Counted from the first letter of the stretch, positions 23,847 to 33,467 are shown. The stretch: 64,000 nucleotides of DNA from Crossiella sp. S99.2 (GCF_023094165.1 NZ_JALMDK010000005.1:186001-250000); one strand, 5' to 3'. Numbers and translations are program-made. Notes: generated by a model not told the origin, from the sequence alone.

Positions 23847-25235
23847 ATGCGCAAGCTCGCGACTCCGCTTGTTGTGGTCGCGTCACTGGGCTTGCTCGCC
23901 GGATGTCTCGGCAGCCCCCAGCAGACCGACACCGCCCGCAACGCCGACGCGAAGGAGCTGACGCTCACCATCACCGGCAACTCCGTGGTCGGCGGCAAGA
24001 ACGCCGCCCGCGCCGCCTGGGTCACCGAGTGGGTGATCCCCAAGTTCACCGAGGCGCAGAAGGCCAAGGGCGTCACCGTCACGGTGAAGTTCGAGGGCAA
24101 CGGCGCGGGCGATGAGGACTACAAGACCAAGGTCGCGCTGGACCTCAAGACCGGCGGCGGCGCGGACGTGCTCACCATCGACGGCATCTGGGTCGGCGAG
24201 TTCGCCGAGGCCGGCCAGCTCAAACCCCTCGACGACCTGCTCGGCAAGGACCGGGTGGACGCCTGGGAGGGCTGGGCGCAGATCCCCAGGTCCGTGCAGG
24301 GCCTGGGCAGCTTCGGCGACCGGCGCTACGGCATCCCGGACGGCACCGACGGCCGGGTGCTCTTCTTCAACAAGAAGCTGTTCGCCCAGGCCGGACTGCC
24401 CACGGACTGGCAGCCGAAGAGCTGGACCGACCTCCTGGACGCGGCCGCGGTGCTGAAAAAGCTGCCCGGAGTGACCCCGTTGCAGGTCAACGCGGGCACC
24501 GCGATGGGTGAGGCGACCACCATGCAGGGCGTGCTGCCGATGCTGGCCAGTGCCGGGAAGCCGCTGTACCGGGACGGGAAGTGGCAGGCCGGTCCGGCCA
24601 TGGGCGAGGTGCTGGAGTTCTACGCCAAGGTCTACCGCGAGGGCCTCGGCGATCCGCTGACCCAGCAGGAGGCCAAGGGCCGGGACAAGTCCTTCGCCCA
24701 GTTCGCCGAGGGCAAGCTCGGCATCATGATCGAGAGCGACTACCTGTGGCGCGGGGTGGTCGAACCGACCCGCGGCGTGGCCAAGATGGCCGACCGGGAC
24801 CAGGTCGTCGGCTGGGCCAAGATCCCGGCGAGGCAGCCCGGCGTGGGCGGGCGGGACTTCGTGAGCATGTCCGGCGGCGCGGTCAACGTGGTCAACCCGG
24901 CCACCCAGTACCCGCGGCAGGCCTGGGAGCTGCTGCAGTTCATGAACTCCGCCGAGTCGATCAAGGCGCGGATGGGCGGCGGCGCGCAGGTCACCGCCCG
25001 CGCCGATGTCAACGACCAGGTGCTCGCCGGCGACCCGATGCTGTCCTATGTGGCCCGCGAGGTGCTGCCGGTCACCCAGTACCGGCCGCCGGTGGCCGGG
25101 TACCCGCGGGTGTCCGCGGCCCTGCAACAGGCCACCGCCGACGTCATCGCCGGGCGCAGCGTGCCCGAGGCGCTGTCCAACTACCGGGCCGCGCTGTCCA
25201 AGATCGTCGGCGAGTCCAATGTCGACGCCGGTTGA
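23847..25235 (+). CDS. Carbohydrate ABC importer, substrate-binding lipoprotein
   Basis: 462 residues. A type II signal ends in LGLLAGC with the lipidated Cys20. The mature protein is a family 1 (maltose/UgpB-like) solute-binding protein: GGADVLTIDGIWVGEFAEAGQL, YGIPDGTDGRVLFFNKKLF, PKSWTDLLDAAAVLKKL and LGIMIESDYLW. GAGGAGG (23834-23840) fixes the start at ATG 23847. It is first of a five-gene run with two permeases, an ATPase and a PHP hydrolase. The ligand is probably an oligosaccharide or polyol derivative and is not readable from sequence. Confidence 0.92.
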   Translation: MRKLATPLVVVASLGLLAGCLGSPQQTDTARNADAKELTLTITGNSVVGGKNAARAAWVTEWVIPKFTEAQKAKGVTVTVKFEGNGAGDEDYKTKVALDLKTGGGADVLTIDGIWVGEFAEAGQLKPLDDLLGKDRVDAWEGWAQIPRSVQGLGSFGDRRYGIPDGTDGRVLFFNKKLFAQAGLPTDWQPKSWTDLLDAAAVLKKLPGVTPLQVNAGTAMGEATTMQGVLPMLASAGKPLYRDGKWQAGPAMGEVLEFYAKVYREGLGDPLTQQEAKGRDKSFAQFAEGKLGIMIESDYLWRGVVEPTRGVAKMADRDQVVGWAKIPARQPGVGGRDFVSMSGGAVNVVNPATQYPRQAWELLQFMNSAESIKARMGGGAQVTARADVNDQVLAGDPMLSYVAREVLPVTQYRPPVAGYPRVSAALQQATADVIAGRSVPEALSNYRAALSKIVGESNVDAG

Positions 25236-26157
25236 CCTCACCCCCGCGGCGGAGTCCACTGTGGACACTCCGGCGCGGAAGGGCGGGATCGCCGACGTGG
25301 CCGGGCTCGGCGTGGGCCGCGCGATCGGGTTCGTGCTGCCCGCACTGGCCTTGATCGCGCTGTTCCTGGTGTTCCCCGCGCTGTGGACGCTCTACATCGG
25401 CATCACCGACTACCAGCTCACCGGCCCGGCCGCGGCCAACCCACAGGTCATCGGCATCGACAACTTCCTCAACGCGCTGGGTGACACGCTGTTCCGCAAC
25501 TCGCTGTGGCTGACCGTGCTGTTCGTGCTCGGCTCCGCGGTGATCGGGCAGAACCTGCTCGGCTTCGGCCTGGCCTGGCTGCTGCGCGGGGCCCGGCCCT
25601 GGCTGCGCAGGCTCACCGAGAGCCTGGTGCTGCTGGCCTGGATCCTGCCCAGCACGGTGGTCGCCTTCCTCTGGTTCGCCGTGCTGGACCGGGACGGCGG
25701 CACGCTGAACCTGTTGCTGGGCAACGAGGGCACCGCCTGGCTGGTGCAGTATCCGCTGATCTCGATCATCCTGTTCAACATCTGGCGCGGCACCGCGTTC
25801 TCCATGCTGCTCTACTCCTCGGCGCTGGCCGCGGTGCCGCCCTCGCAGCTGGAGACCGCGAAACTGGTCGGCGCCAGCGGCTGGCAGACCGTGCGGGACG
25901 TGGTGTTCCCGCACATCCGCGGGCACGTGCTGACCAACACGCTGCTGATCAGCCTGTGGACCGCCAACGACTTCACCCCGTTCCTGCTCACCGCCGGCGG
26001 CCCCAACCACGCCTCGGAGACGTTGCCGGTGTTCATCTACCGGCAGGCACTGGAGGGCGGGCAACTCGGTTACGCCTCGGCGATCTCGTTGCTGCTGCTG
26101 GTGGCCAACCTGGTGGTGGCCGGGCTGTACCTGCGACTGCTGCGGAGGCGCTCATGA
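25219..26157 (+). CDS. ABC importer permease, MalF/UgpA type
   Basis: 312 residues with six hydrophobic helices after a 30-residue cytoplasmic lead. The transporter coupling motif is the EAA-type loop SQLETAKLVGASGWQTVRDVVFPHIRG near residue 215. LYIGITDYQLTGPA and AWILPSTVVAFLWFAVLDRD are typical of the family. The ATG lies inside the end of the substrate-binding gene (17-base overlap). It pairs with the permease at 26154. Confidence 0.92.
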   Translation: MSTPVDLTPAAESTVDTPARKGGIADVAGLGVGRAIGFVLPALALIALFLVFPALWTLYIGITDYQLTGPAAANPQVIGIDNFLNALGDTLFRNSLWLTVLFVLGSAVIGQNLLGFGLAWLLRGARPWLRRLTESLVLLAWILPSTVVAFLWFAVLDRDGGTLNLLLGNEGTAWLVQYPLISIILFNIWRGTAFSMLLYSSALAAVPPSQLETAKLVGASGWQTVRDVVFPHIRGHVLTNTLLISLWTANDFTPFLLTAGGPNHASETLPVFIYRQALEGGQLGYASAISLLLLVANLVVAGLYLRLLRRRS

Positions 26158-26975
26158 GCGTGAAGTTCCTGGTGCGCCGGATCGGTTTCTACACGCTGAT
26201 CGCGGCGGTGCTGTTCTTCTTCGCGGTGCCGATGCTGTGGCTGGCCAGCGCGCCCTTCGACGCCAAACCCGGCCTCGGCCTGCGCTGGCCGGAGTGGACC
26301 CTGGACAACATCGGCAAGACCCTGGAGCACCCGTACGCGCTCACCTCGCTGCTGAACTCGTTGCTGCTGTGCGGGATCGCCACCGTCGTGACCACGGTGT
26401 GCGCCGCGCTGGCCGCCTACGCGCTCTCCCGGGTGCGCATTCCCGGCCGGGACCTGTTGCTGTACCTGCTGTTGCTGCTCTCCAGCGTGGTCACCGGCAC
26501 CGCCGCGATGGTGCCGATCTTCGTGATGATGTTCCAGCTCGGCCTGATCAACTCCCAGTACGGCACCGCGCTGGTGATCGCCGGCGGCATGCTGCCCGCG
26601 GCCATCTTCATCCTCAAGGACTTCATGGACTCGGTGCCGCGCTCCTACGAGGAATCGGCCAGGGTCTTCGGCGCCTCGCCAGGCCAGGTGCTGCGGCACG
26701 TGGTGCTGCCGGTGGCCCGGCCCGGTATCGCGACCATCCTGGTGTGGGCCTTCGTCAACGCCTGGGGCAACTTCCTGCTGCCGTTCCTGCTGCTGCGCGA
26801 GGTCGAGGCGCAGCCGGCCGCGGTGCTGCTGCGCACCCTGCAGGACGAGGGCGGCAGCGCCAACCTCACCGTGATCCCGGTGTTCTCACTGCTGTACTCG
26901 ATACCGGTGGTGCTGCTGTACCTGATCGTCAGCAAACGCTACGGGTTCCGCTTCCACGGAGGGATCAAGAGCTGA
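26154..26975 (+). CDS. ABC importer permease, MalG/UgpE type
   Basis: 273 residues with six membrane helices. The EAA loop is SYEESARVFGASPGQVLRHVVLP near residue 160, followed by WAFVNAWGNFLLPFLLL. ATG overlaps the stop of the first permease (ATGA). With the MalF-type partner it forms the membrane channel. Confidence 0.93.
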   Translation: MSVKFLVRRIGFYTLIAAVLFFFAVPMLWLASAPFDAKPGLGLRWPEWTLDNIGKTLEHPYALTSLLNSLLLCGIATVVTTVCAALAAYALSRVRIPGRDLLLYLLLLLSSVVTGTAAMVPIFVMMFQLGLINSQYGTALVIAGGMLPAAIFILKDFMDSVPRSYEESARVFGASPGQVLRHVVLPVARPGIATILVWAFVNAWGNFLLPFLLLREVEAQPAAVLLRTLQDEGGSANLTVIPVFSLLYSIPVVLLYLIVSKRYGFRFHGGIKS

Positions 26976-28060
26976 TGGCCGGTATCGACATCACCGCACT
27001 GTCCACTGTGTACCCGAACGGGGTCCGCGCGGTGGACGATCTCGATCTGCACATCGCCGACGGTGAGTTCTTCGCGTTGCTCGGTCCTTCCGGCTGTGGC
27101 AAGACCACGCTGCTGCGCACCATCGCGGGCCTGGAGCAGTCCAACGCGGGCACCATCACCATCGGTGCGAACAACGTCACCGCGGTCGATCCCGGCAAAC
27201 GCGGGGTGGCCATGGTGTTCCAGGACTACGCGCTGTTCCCGCACATGACCGTGGCGGAGAACATCGGCTACCCGCTGCGGGTGCGCGGGCAGAGCAAGGC
27301 CGCGCAACGCGAGGTCGCCGAGTCCACCTCGGCCGGGCTGAGCCTGGCCGGACTCCTGGAACGCCGCCCCGCCCAGCTCTCCGGCGGCCAGCAGCAACGG
27401 GTCGCGCTGGCCCGCGCCATCGCGATGGGCGCCGAGGTGCTGCTGCTGGACGAGCCACTGTCCAATCTGGACGCCCGGCTGCGGCTGGAGGCACGCACCT
27501 TCCTCAAGCGACTGCAACGGGAACTGGGCATCACCACGGTTTTCGTCACCCACGACCAGGCCGAGGCGCTAGCCCTGGCCGACCGGATCGCGGTGATGGA
27601 ATCCGGCAAGATCCGGCAGCTGGGCAGCCCGCGTGAGGTGTTCCAGCGGCCGGCGAGTGTGTTCGTGGCGAACTTCATCGGGTCCACCCCGATGAACCTG
27701 CTCGACGCGGTGGTCGTCGAGGACGAGGTGGAGGTGGCAGATGCGAGGCTGGGTCGGCCCCTGGGTCTGGCCGTGTCCGACGGCGACAAGGTCACGGCGG
27801 GCATCCGCCCCGAGTACCTCCGGCTCGCCCCCCAAGGCACAGCCGGCGGGATCACTGGCGTGGTGTCGACGGTGGAAAACCTCGGGGTGAGTTCCCTGGT
27901 GTCCCTGGACTGCGCGGGCGGCGTGCTGGTCGGCGTCACCGTGCCGGAACAGGACGAACCTCCCATCGGCAGCACCGTCACCGCGGTCCCCGAACCCGGC
28001 AGGCTGCTGCTCTTCGACGCCGAAGGTTCTTTGCTGGGCCCGGAACCGGTGCCCGCATGA
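26975..28060 (+). CDS. ABC importer ATP-binding protein with TOBE domain
   Basis: 361 residues. Walker A is GPSGCGKTT (37-45), the Q-loop is FQDYALFP, the signature is LSGGQQQRVALARAIAMG, Walker B is LLLDEPLSNLD, and the H-loop is FVTHDQAEAL. A C-terminal TOBE-type domain (about 280-355) follows, as in MalK/UgpC. Many actinomycetes share one ATPase between sugar importers; here the operon has its own. Its start overlaps the permease stop (TGATG), and its stop overlaps the start of the PHP gene. Confidence 0.95.
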   Translation: MAGIDITALSTVYPNGVRAVDDLDLHIADGEFFALLGPSGCGKTTLLRTIAGLEQSNAGTITIGANNVTAVDPGKRGVAMVFQDYALFPHMTVAENIGYPLRVRGQSKAAQREVAESTSAGLSLAGLLERRPAQLSGGQQQRVALARAIAMGAEVLLLDEPLSNLDARLRLEARTFLKRLQRELGITTVFVTHDQAEALALADRIAVMESGKIRQLGSPREVFQRPASVFVANFIGSTPMNLLDAVVVEDEVEVADARLGRPLGLAVSDGDKVTAGIRPEYLRLAPQGTAGGITGVVSTVENLGVSSLVSLDCAGGVLVGVTVPEQDEPPIGSTVTAVPEPGRLLLFDAEGSLLGPEPVPA

Positions 28061-29274
28061 TCATCCACAGTGGACTGATCACCCGCGAGCAGCGGTCCGC
28101 GAACCGGTGGCTGGAACTGCCGTTCGAGGTCCCGGCTGGCTGTGCGGGCATCACGGTCGAGCTGACCTACGCCGACCCGGCCATCCTGGACATCGGCTGT
28201 GCCGGTCCGGCGGGCTGGCGTGGCTGGTCCGGATCGGCCCGCCGCCGCTTCGCCATCACCGCCGAGACCGCCACCCCCGGCTACCTGCCCGGCGAACCGG
28301 AACCGGGGGAGTGGCGGGTTGTCCTTGGCCTGCACCGGATCCCGCCGGAGGGCGCGCACGCCCAGGTCGAGGTGACCCTCGGCCCGGCTTTCGTCGAGGT
28401 CGCGCCGCCGGCTCCGCTCGCCCCGGCGCCGCGGCCGGTGCGGCAGTTGCCGGCCACCGCGGGCCTGCGCTGGATCCCGGCGGACCTGCACTCGCACACC
28501 CTGCATTCCGACGGCAAACTGACCGTGCCGGAGCTGGCCGCACTGGCGGTTTCTAGGGGCCTGTCCGCGCTGGCGGTCACCGATCACAACACGGTCGCGC
28601 ACCACGCCGAACTGGCCGAGGTCGGGGACCGGTACGGCATCGCGCTGATCCCCGGGCAGGAGGTCACCACCGATTCGGGGCACGCCAACGCCTTCGGCGA
28701 CATCGGCTGGATCGACTTCCGCAGGCCCCCGGCCGAATGGCTGTCCACTGTGGAGGAACGCGGCGGACTGCTGTCCATCAACCACCCGCTTTCCGGCGAC
28801 TGCTCCTGGCGCGACCCGATGCCGGTCCGCCCGCCACTGGCCGAGATCTGGCACTCCAGCTGGTGGAGCCGGACCTGGGGTGGCCCCCTGGCCTTCTGGC
28901 GGTCCTGGGGCATGCACGTCACCCCGGTGGGCGGCAGCGACTTCCACGGCCGCGGCGCGGACGCCGAACCCGGCAACCCGACCACCTGGCTGGCCGTGGA
29001 CGAGAACGCCTACGGGCCCGGCGAACTGGCCAAGGCCGCCCTGGACGCGTTGCGCGCCGGCCGCACCGCGATCAGCGCCAACCCGGACGCCCCGGTGCTG
29101 CTGCCGGTGGACGGCGATCTGATGCTGGTCGGCGCGTCAGGGGCGCTGCTGTACGGCCCGGACGGCAGCCGGTGTGAGGCCCGGACCGAGGGCAGGCTGC
29201 CCGCCGCCGGTCCGGGCGGTCACGTGCTCACCGATCACGAGGGCGGCATGATCACCCTCTGCGGCAACCCCTGA
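28057..29274 (+). CDS. CehA/McbA-type PHP-domain metallohydrolase
   Basis: 405 residues. The N-terminal beta domain (about 1-120) has the family pattern GWRGWSGSARRRFAI and ATPGYLPGEPEPGEWRVVLG. The PHP catalytic part follows: DLHSHTLHSDGKL, AVTDHNTVAHH, GQEVTT, INHPLSGDCSW and GGSDFHGRG, which give the His/Asp metal site. Such proteins hydrolyse phosphoester or carbamate-like bonds, and many sit beside importers. It starts inside the ATPase stop (ATGA), so it belongs to the transport operon and probably processes the imported compound. It overlaps the convergent GH38 gene by 40 bases. Confidence 0.9.
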   Translation: MIIHSGLITREQRSANRWLELPFEVPAGCAGITVELTYADPAILDIGCAGPAGWRGWSGSARRRFAITAETATPGYLPGEPEPGEWRVVLGLHRIPPEGAHAQVEVTLGPAFVEVAPPAPLAPAPRPVRQLPATAGLRWIPADLHSHTLHSDGKLTVPELAALAVSRGLSALAVTDHNTVAHHAELAEVGDRYGIALIPGQEVTTDSGHANAFGDIGWIDFRRPPAEWLSTVEERGGLLSINHPLSGDCSWRDPMPVRPPLAEIWHSSWWSRTWGGPLAFWRSWGMHVTPVGGSDFHGRGADAEPGNPTTWLAVDENAYGPGELAKAALDALRAGRTAISANPDAPVLLPVDGDLMLVGASGALLYGPDGSRCEARTEGRLPAAGPGGHVLTDHEGGMITLCGNP

Positions 29275-31976
29275 CCCAGCCGGATCGTCGCGATCTCCCA
29301 GCCCCGCAACACTAACTCCACCGAGTCAGCCACCACATCCAGTTTTCCCACCACGTTCCCGGCCAGGTCGGTCACCCGCGCGGTGGCCAGGCCGGGCCAG
29401 CGCAGCACGGTCGGCACGGGCTTGTCGGAGTAGGCGACCAGGCGCACCTCCAGCTCGCCTTCGCGTTCCCGCACCCCGCTGACCACCGCACCCTCGACCG
29501 CCAGGCCCACCGCGTCACCCAGGTGTCCGGGCTCGCCGGTGCCCGGCGCGCTGACCAGGGGCAGGGTGAACCGCTCCACCAGGTCCATCGTCTCGGCGAC
29601 TGATCGGGCGCCGACCGCGATGCCGAACCGGGCGGTGCGCCAGCCCAGTTCCTGTGCCCCGGGGATCGGCGTGGTCGGCCCGGCCGGTTCGGCCCGCAAC
29701 GGGTGCAGGTTCCGGCTGATCGCGCCCACCGAACGCAGCAGGGTCAGCGCCAGCTCACCGCCGGTGATCTCGTACTCGGTGGCCTGCTCCAGCAACACGG
29801 TGGCCTGCCCGGCCGCGACGAAGCCCGAGGCCGGGAAGGTGGGCAGTGGCGCCTCGCCGTTGCCGCCCTCATTGCGCAACCCCCGTGCCACCACGCCGAA
29901 CTGTCCCTCGGCCCGTGATCCGGCCACCTCGCCCACCGGCAGATGCCAGCGCACCCGGTGGTCCCGGCTGCGGTTCTCGAACCGGATCTCCACCCGGACA
30001 AACGGCTCCCCGGCGCGTAGTTCCACCGCCATGGACACCTCGGTCGCGGCCGCTTTCGCCGCCCGCGCCGACCCGGCCGCGTCGTGCAGCCCGATCGGCC
30101 ATTCATAAGTGCGGTACACGGTGTACCCGCCGAGCAGAGGTCCTGGCGCGTCCGGGCAGACCAGGATCGCCACCGGCTCGTGCACCAGCAGATCGGCCAC
30201 CGGCGGGCCGTAGTTGTAGCTGTCCCCGGCGTCGCCGCCATCGCAGATCCGGCCGACCCCGTCGAGCAGGGAGCCGTCCGCGCCGGTGATCCGCAGGGTG
30301 CCGTCGTCCAGCACGGAGACCGAGACCAGGCCGTTGCTCAGCACACCGTCCACAAGGGACACCGGCGCGTCGGCCGACGCGGTGGCTTCGACCGCCCGGA
30401 TCCCGGTCCAGCCCAGCGGTGGCACCGGAATCACGGCCAGGAGTTCCCGCCGTGGCTCGTCCACCACCCGCAGTTCCCACACCGGATGTTCCCCGGACCG
30501 GGCCGCCAGTTCCGTGGCGAACCGCTCTAGGTCGTAGGCCGGATTCCCCAGTCGCCCCACCGAGAACTCCACCACGCCGGCCCCGATCACGGCCTGCCGC
30601 ACCGCCCGGTCGTACATCACCTGCCCGAAGGTCCGCCGCCGCACCGCTTCCGCGATCTCCGCGGCCGGGAACTCCGCCGACACCAGCACCCGCTCGGGCC
30701 GGTCCACCTCCTGGGCCGGCACCCGGCGCCCGTCCGGCAGCTCGAACTCCACCGCCGCCCACGCTTCCTCAGCCACCGGTGAACACCGCACCAGGTCCTG
30801 GCGTGGCCACGGACTCGGGTTCAGCACCAGCACCGCGTCCCCGGGCACCCGGGCGGCGAGGGCGTCCACCACCCGGTCCCGCACCGCCGAACCGAGCTGC
30901 TCGGCCTCCGCGATCCGGCCCGCCACCTGCGCCGCGGTGCTGTCCGCGCCGCAGCCGGTGACCGAATCGTGGCAGGAGGCGTCCACCAGGCGCTGCCAGG
31001 CCATCTCCGCGAACGGGCGGGCCGCGGCCGGGAACCACAGTGCGGCAAGGGGTTCGGCGTAACGCTGCACCATCCGCTCGGCCGCGGCCATGGCCTGCTT
31101 CACCGGGGCCCGCACCGAGAGCACGCCTGGCAGCAGGTTCGCCCTGGCGTGACTGCGCAGTTCGCCGTGCACCTCAAGGAGTTCGGCGGACAGGTCCCGG
31201 TCGGCGAGCGCCTCGGTCAGGGTGGCCAGCCGCAGCATGACCGGCGAGTCGGCGGCGCTGACCGCGCGCACCTGTTCGGTCAGCGAGGGCAGCGGCCCGC
31301 CGTGATCCGCGCCGTACATGGCCAGCACCTCGTCCGCGCCGAACCACGCCGTCATCCGCTCGGCGAAGTCCTCGGCCCGGCCCTGGGTGGCGTCGCGATC
31401 GCTGAACAGCACGGCCGCGTTGCCGTAGCCGCCGGGCAGGTACTCGGTGCGTACCGCGGACCCGTCCGGGGCCACCCAGGCGAACCCATTGCTGTCCACA
31501 ATGGACGGAACGCCGCGCCACAGGCATGCCTGACGGAAACCGAAGCCGCGCAACACCTGCGGCAACTGGGCGGCGTGCCCGAACTGGTCCGGCAGGTAGG
31601 CCACCGGCATCGCGCCACCCAGTTCCGCCGCCCGGGCCAGGCCGATCTCCAGGTTGCGCACCAGGTTCTCCCCGGAGCACAGGAAGGAGTCCGCGAGCAC
31701 CCGCCACGGCCCGACCGCGAGCTGGCCGCGCCGCACCAGATCCCGGACCTGGTCGAATGCCTCGGGCCGGATCTCCAGGTAGTCGTCCACCGCGGCGGTC
31801 TGGCCGTCCAGGGTGAAGCGCAGCTCCGGATCGGCCGCCAGCCTGGGCAGCACCTCGTCGAGTAAGTCCACCAGCCGCAACCGGAAGCGCTGGAACGGCT
31901 CGTACCATTCGCGATCCCAGTGCGTGTGCGGGACGACATGGACGAGGCGGCGCTGTGGCGTCGTAGGCACGGTCAC
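29235..31976 (-). CDS. GH38 alpha-mannosidase
   Basis: 913-residue retaining alpha-mannosidase-like glycoside hydrolase. The N-terminal catalytic domain begins HVVPHTHWDREWY (metal-binding His-x-His region), then TLDGQTAAVDDYL and AYLPDQFGHAAQLPQVLRGFG with the metal/nucleophile Asp. Next are ACLWRG, SCHDSVTGCGAD and the long beta-rich C-terminus typical of GH38. No signal peptide is present, so it works in the cytoplasm, consistent with import through the adjacent ABC transporter. Convergent with the operon; its 3' end overlaps the PHP gene. Confidence 0.93.
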   Translation of the reverse strand: MTVPTTPQRRLVHVVPHTHWDREWYEPFQRFRLRLVDLLDEVLPRLAADPELRFTLDGQTAAVDDYLEIRPEAFDQVRDLVRRGQLAVGPWRVLADSFLCSGENLVRNLEIGLARAAELGGAMPVAYLPDQFGHAAQLPQVLRGFGFRQACLWRGVPSIVDSNGFAWVAPDGSAVRTEYLPGGYGNAAVLFSDRDATQGRAEDFAERMTAWFGADEVLAMYGADHGGPLPSLTEQVRAVSAADSPVMLRLATLTEALADRDLSAELLEVHGELRSHARANLLPGVLSVRAPVKQAMAAAERMVQRYAEPLAALWFPAAARPFAEMAWQRLVDASCHDSVTGCGADSTAAQVAGRIAEAEQLGSAVRDRVVDALAARVPGDAVLVLNPSPWPRQDLVRCSPVAEEAWAAVEFELPDGRRVPAQEVDRPERVLVSAEFPAAEIAEAVRRRTFGQVMYDRAVRQAVIGAGVVEFSVGRLGNPAYDLERFATELAARSGEHPVWELRVVDEPRRELLAVIPVPPLGWTGIRAVEATASADAPVSLVDGVLSNGLVSVSVLDDGTLRITGADGSLLDGVGRICDGGDAGDSYNYGPPVADLLVHEPVAILVCPDAPGPLLGGYTVYRTYEWPIGLHDAAGSARAAKAAATEVSMAVELRAGEPFVRVEIRFENRSRDHRVRWHLPVGEVAGSRAEGQFGVVARGLRNEGGNGEAPLPTFPASGFVAAGQATVLLEQATEYEITGGELALTLLRSVGAISRNLHPLRAEPAGPTTPIPGAQELGWRTARFGIAVGARSVAETMDLVERFTLPLVSAPGTGEPGHLGDAVGLAVEGAVVSGVREREGELEVRLVAYSDKPVPTVLRWPGLATARVTDLAGNVVGKLDVVADSVELVLRGWEIATIRLGQGLPQRVIMPPS

Positions 31977-32089
31977 ACGTTAGTGAGCCACGATGGTTAT
32001 GTGTATACCGTTGGGAACTTTCCCGACCTTCGGCACGTTGCTCTGAACGGGTGACATTGTCCGAGGCTGGGAGCGGAGTAGGGTCGGAA

Positions 32090-32106
32090 ATCGTTGAGTT
32101 AACGAT
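32090..32106. promoter_or_regulatory. Inverted repeat between GH38 and P450 genes
   Basis: ATCGTT (32090-32095) and AACGAT (32101-32106) form a small dyad with a 5-base spacer in the 185-base divergent gap, about 55 bases upstream of the P450 start. A TTGAGT hexamer (32094-32099) overlaps it. It could be an operator, but evidence is weak. Confidence 0.3.
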
Positions 32107-32161
32107 GTTCACAATACGGTGACGTATGTGAATCCGGGACGGATTTGGGGAGAGCACCGGA

Positions 32162-33403
32162 ATGGTCAACGACACCGCCGCGGCGGCCGAGCCGCTGCCG
32201 GATCTGGCTATGTTCGATCAGACGTACATGCGGGATCCGTACCCGATCTACGCGAAGCTGCGTCAGCAGTTGCCCGTGCACAAGACCTCGCTGCCCAACC
32301 GCTCCTTCGACATGTGGGTGGTCACCCGCTACGAGGACGTGAAGGTGGCGCTGACCTCCCCTGCGGTCAGCAAGGACTCCGCCCGGCTGCGCGCGCTGAT
32401 CACCAAAACCGCGCCGGAGGGCGCGCCGCAGTTCGCCGAGGCGCTGGGCGGGCACATGCTCAACAGCGACCCGCCGCAGCACACCCGGCTGCGCAAGCTG
32501 GTGGCCAAGGCATTCACCCCGCGCCGGGTGGAGCAGTTGCGGCCGCGGATCGAGCAGATCACCACCGAGCTGCTGGACCAGGTGGCCGCCGGGGGTGAGG
32601 TGGTCGATCTGATGGAGACGATGGCCTTCCCGCTGCCGGTCACCGTGATCTGCGAGCTGCTCGGCGTGCCCGAGCAGGACCAGGCCGACTTCCGCCGCTG
32701 GTCCAACTCGTTGCTGGGCAACTCCAACGACCCGCAGGAGCAGGCCAAGGACAGCCAGGACCTGGCCGCCTACCTGGTCCAGCTGATCGAGACCAAGCGG
32801 GTCACGCCCACCGACGACCTGCTCTCCGACCTGATCCAGGCCAGCGACGACGACGATTCGCTGACCCAGGGCGAGCTGGTCGCGATGGCGTTCCTGCTGC
32901 TGGTGGCCGGGCACGAGACCACGGCGAACCTGATCGGCAACGGGGTGCGCGCGCTGCTCACCCATCCCGAGCAGCTGGCCGAGCTGAAGGCCAAGCCCGA
33001 GCGCATCCACAACGCGATCGAGGAGCTGCTCCGCTACGACGGCCCGGTGATCACCGGCACCATCCGGATGACCACCGAGCCGCTGACCCTTGGCGAGGTG
33101 ACCGTGCCCGCCGACCAGCTGCTGCTGGTGGGTCTGGGCTCGGCCAACCGGGACAGCAACAAGTTCGAGAACGCCGACGAGCTGGACCTGGACCGGGTGC
33201 TGGGCGGTCACTTCGGCTTCGGGCACGGCATCCACTACTGCGTGGGCGCGCCGCTGGCCCGGCTGGAGGCGGTCACCGCGATCGGCGGTCTGCTGGCCCG
33301 CTTCCCGGAGGTCTCGCTGGCGGTGCCCGCGGCGGAGCTGAACTACCGCAGCAGTGTGCTGATCCGCTCGCTGGTCGAGCTGCCGGTACGACCGAACGGC
33401 TGA
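32162..33403 (+). CDS. Cytochrome P450, CYP107-like
   Basis: 413-residue bacterial class I P450. The heme loop is FGHGIHYCVGAPLAR with the Cys ligand. The I-helix oxygen-binding motif is LLVAGHETTANL, the K-helix has IEELLRY, and LNSDPPQHTRLRKLVAKAF is the C-helix signature. Soluble, no membrane anchor. No ferredoxin or reductase gene is adjacent, so electron partners must be elsewhere. The substrate is unknown. It is divergent from GH38 and followed by a strong terminator. Confidence 0.93.
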   Translation: MVNDTAAAAEPLPDLAMFDQTYMRDPYPIYAKLRQQLPVHKTSLPNRSFDMWVVTRYEDVKVALTSPAVSKDSARLRALITKTAPEGAPQFAEALGGHMLNSDPPQHTRLRKLVAKAFTPRRVEQLRPRIEQITTELLDQVAAGGEVVDLMETMAFPLPVTVICELLGVPEQDQADFRRWSNSLLGNSNDPQEQAKDSQDLAAYLVQLIETKRVTPTDDLLSDLIQASDDDDSLTQGELVAMAFLLLVAGHETTANLIGNGVRALLTHPEQLAELKAKPERIHNAIEELLRYDGPVITGTIRMTTEPLTLGEVTVPADQLLLVGLGSANRDSNKFENADELDLDRVLGGHFGFGHGIHYCVGAPLARLEAVTAIGGLLARFPEVSLAVPAAELNYRSSVLIRSLVELPVRPNG

Positions 33404-33422
33404 ACCGCAACCCACCACAGAA

Positions 33423-33455
33423 GACGGTGGCGTGTCCCGAGGACGCGCCACCGTC
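33423..33455. terminator. Terminator between P450 and GH97 genes
   Basis: Nested stem: GACGGTGGCG (33423-33432) pairs with CGCCACCGTC (33446-33455), with an inner GTCC-CGA-GGAC stem. It sits between the stop at 33403 (+) and the stop at 33468 (-), so it probably serves both. Confidence 0.8.
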
Positions 33456-33467
33456 CCCTGTGGACAC

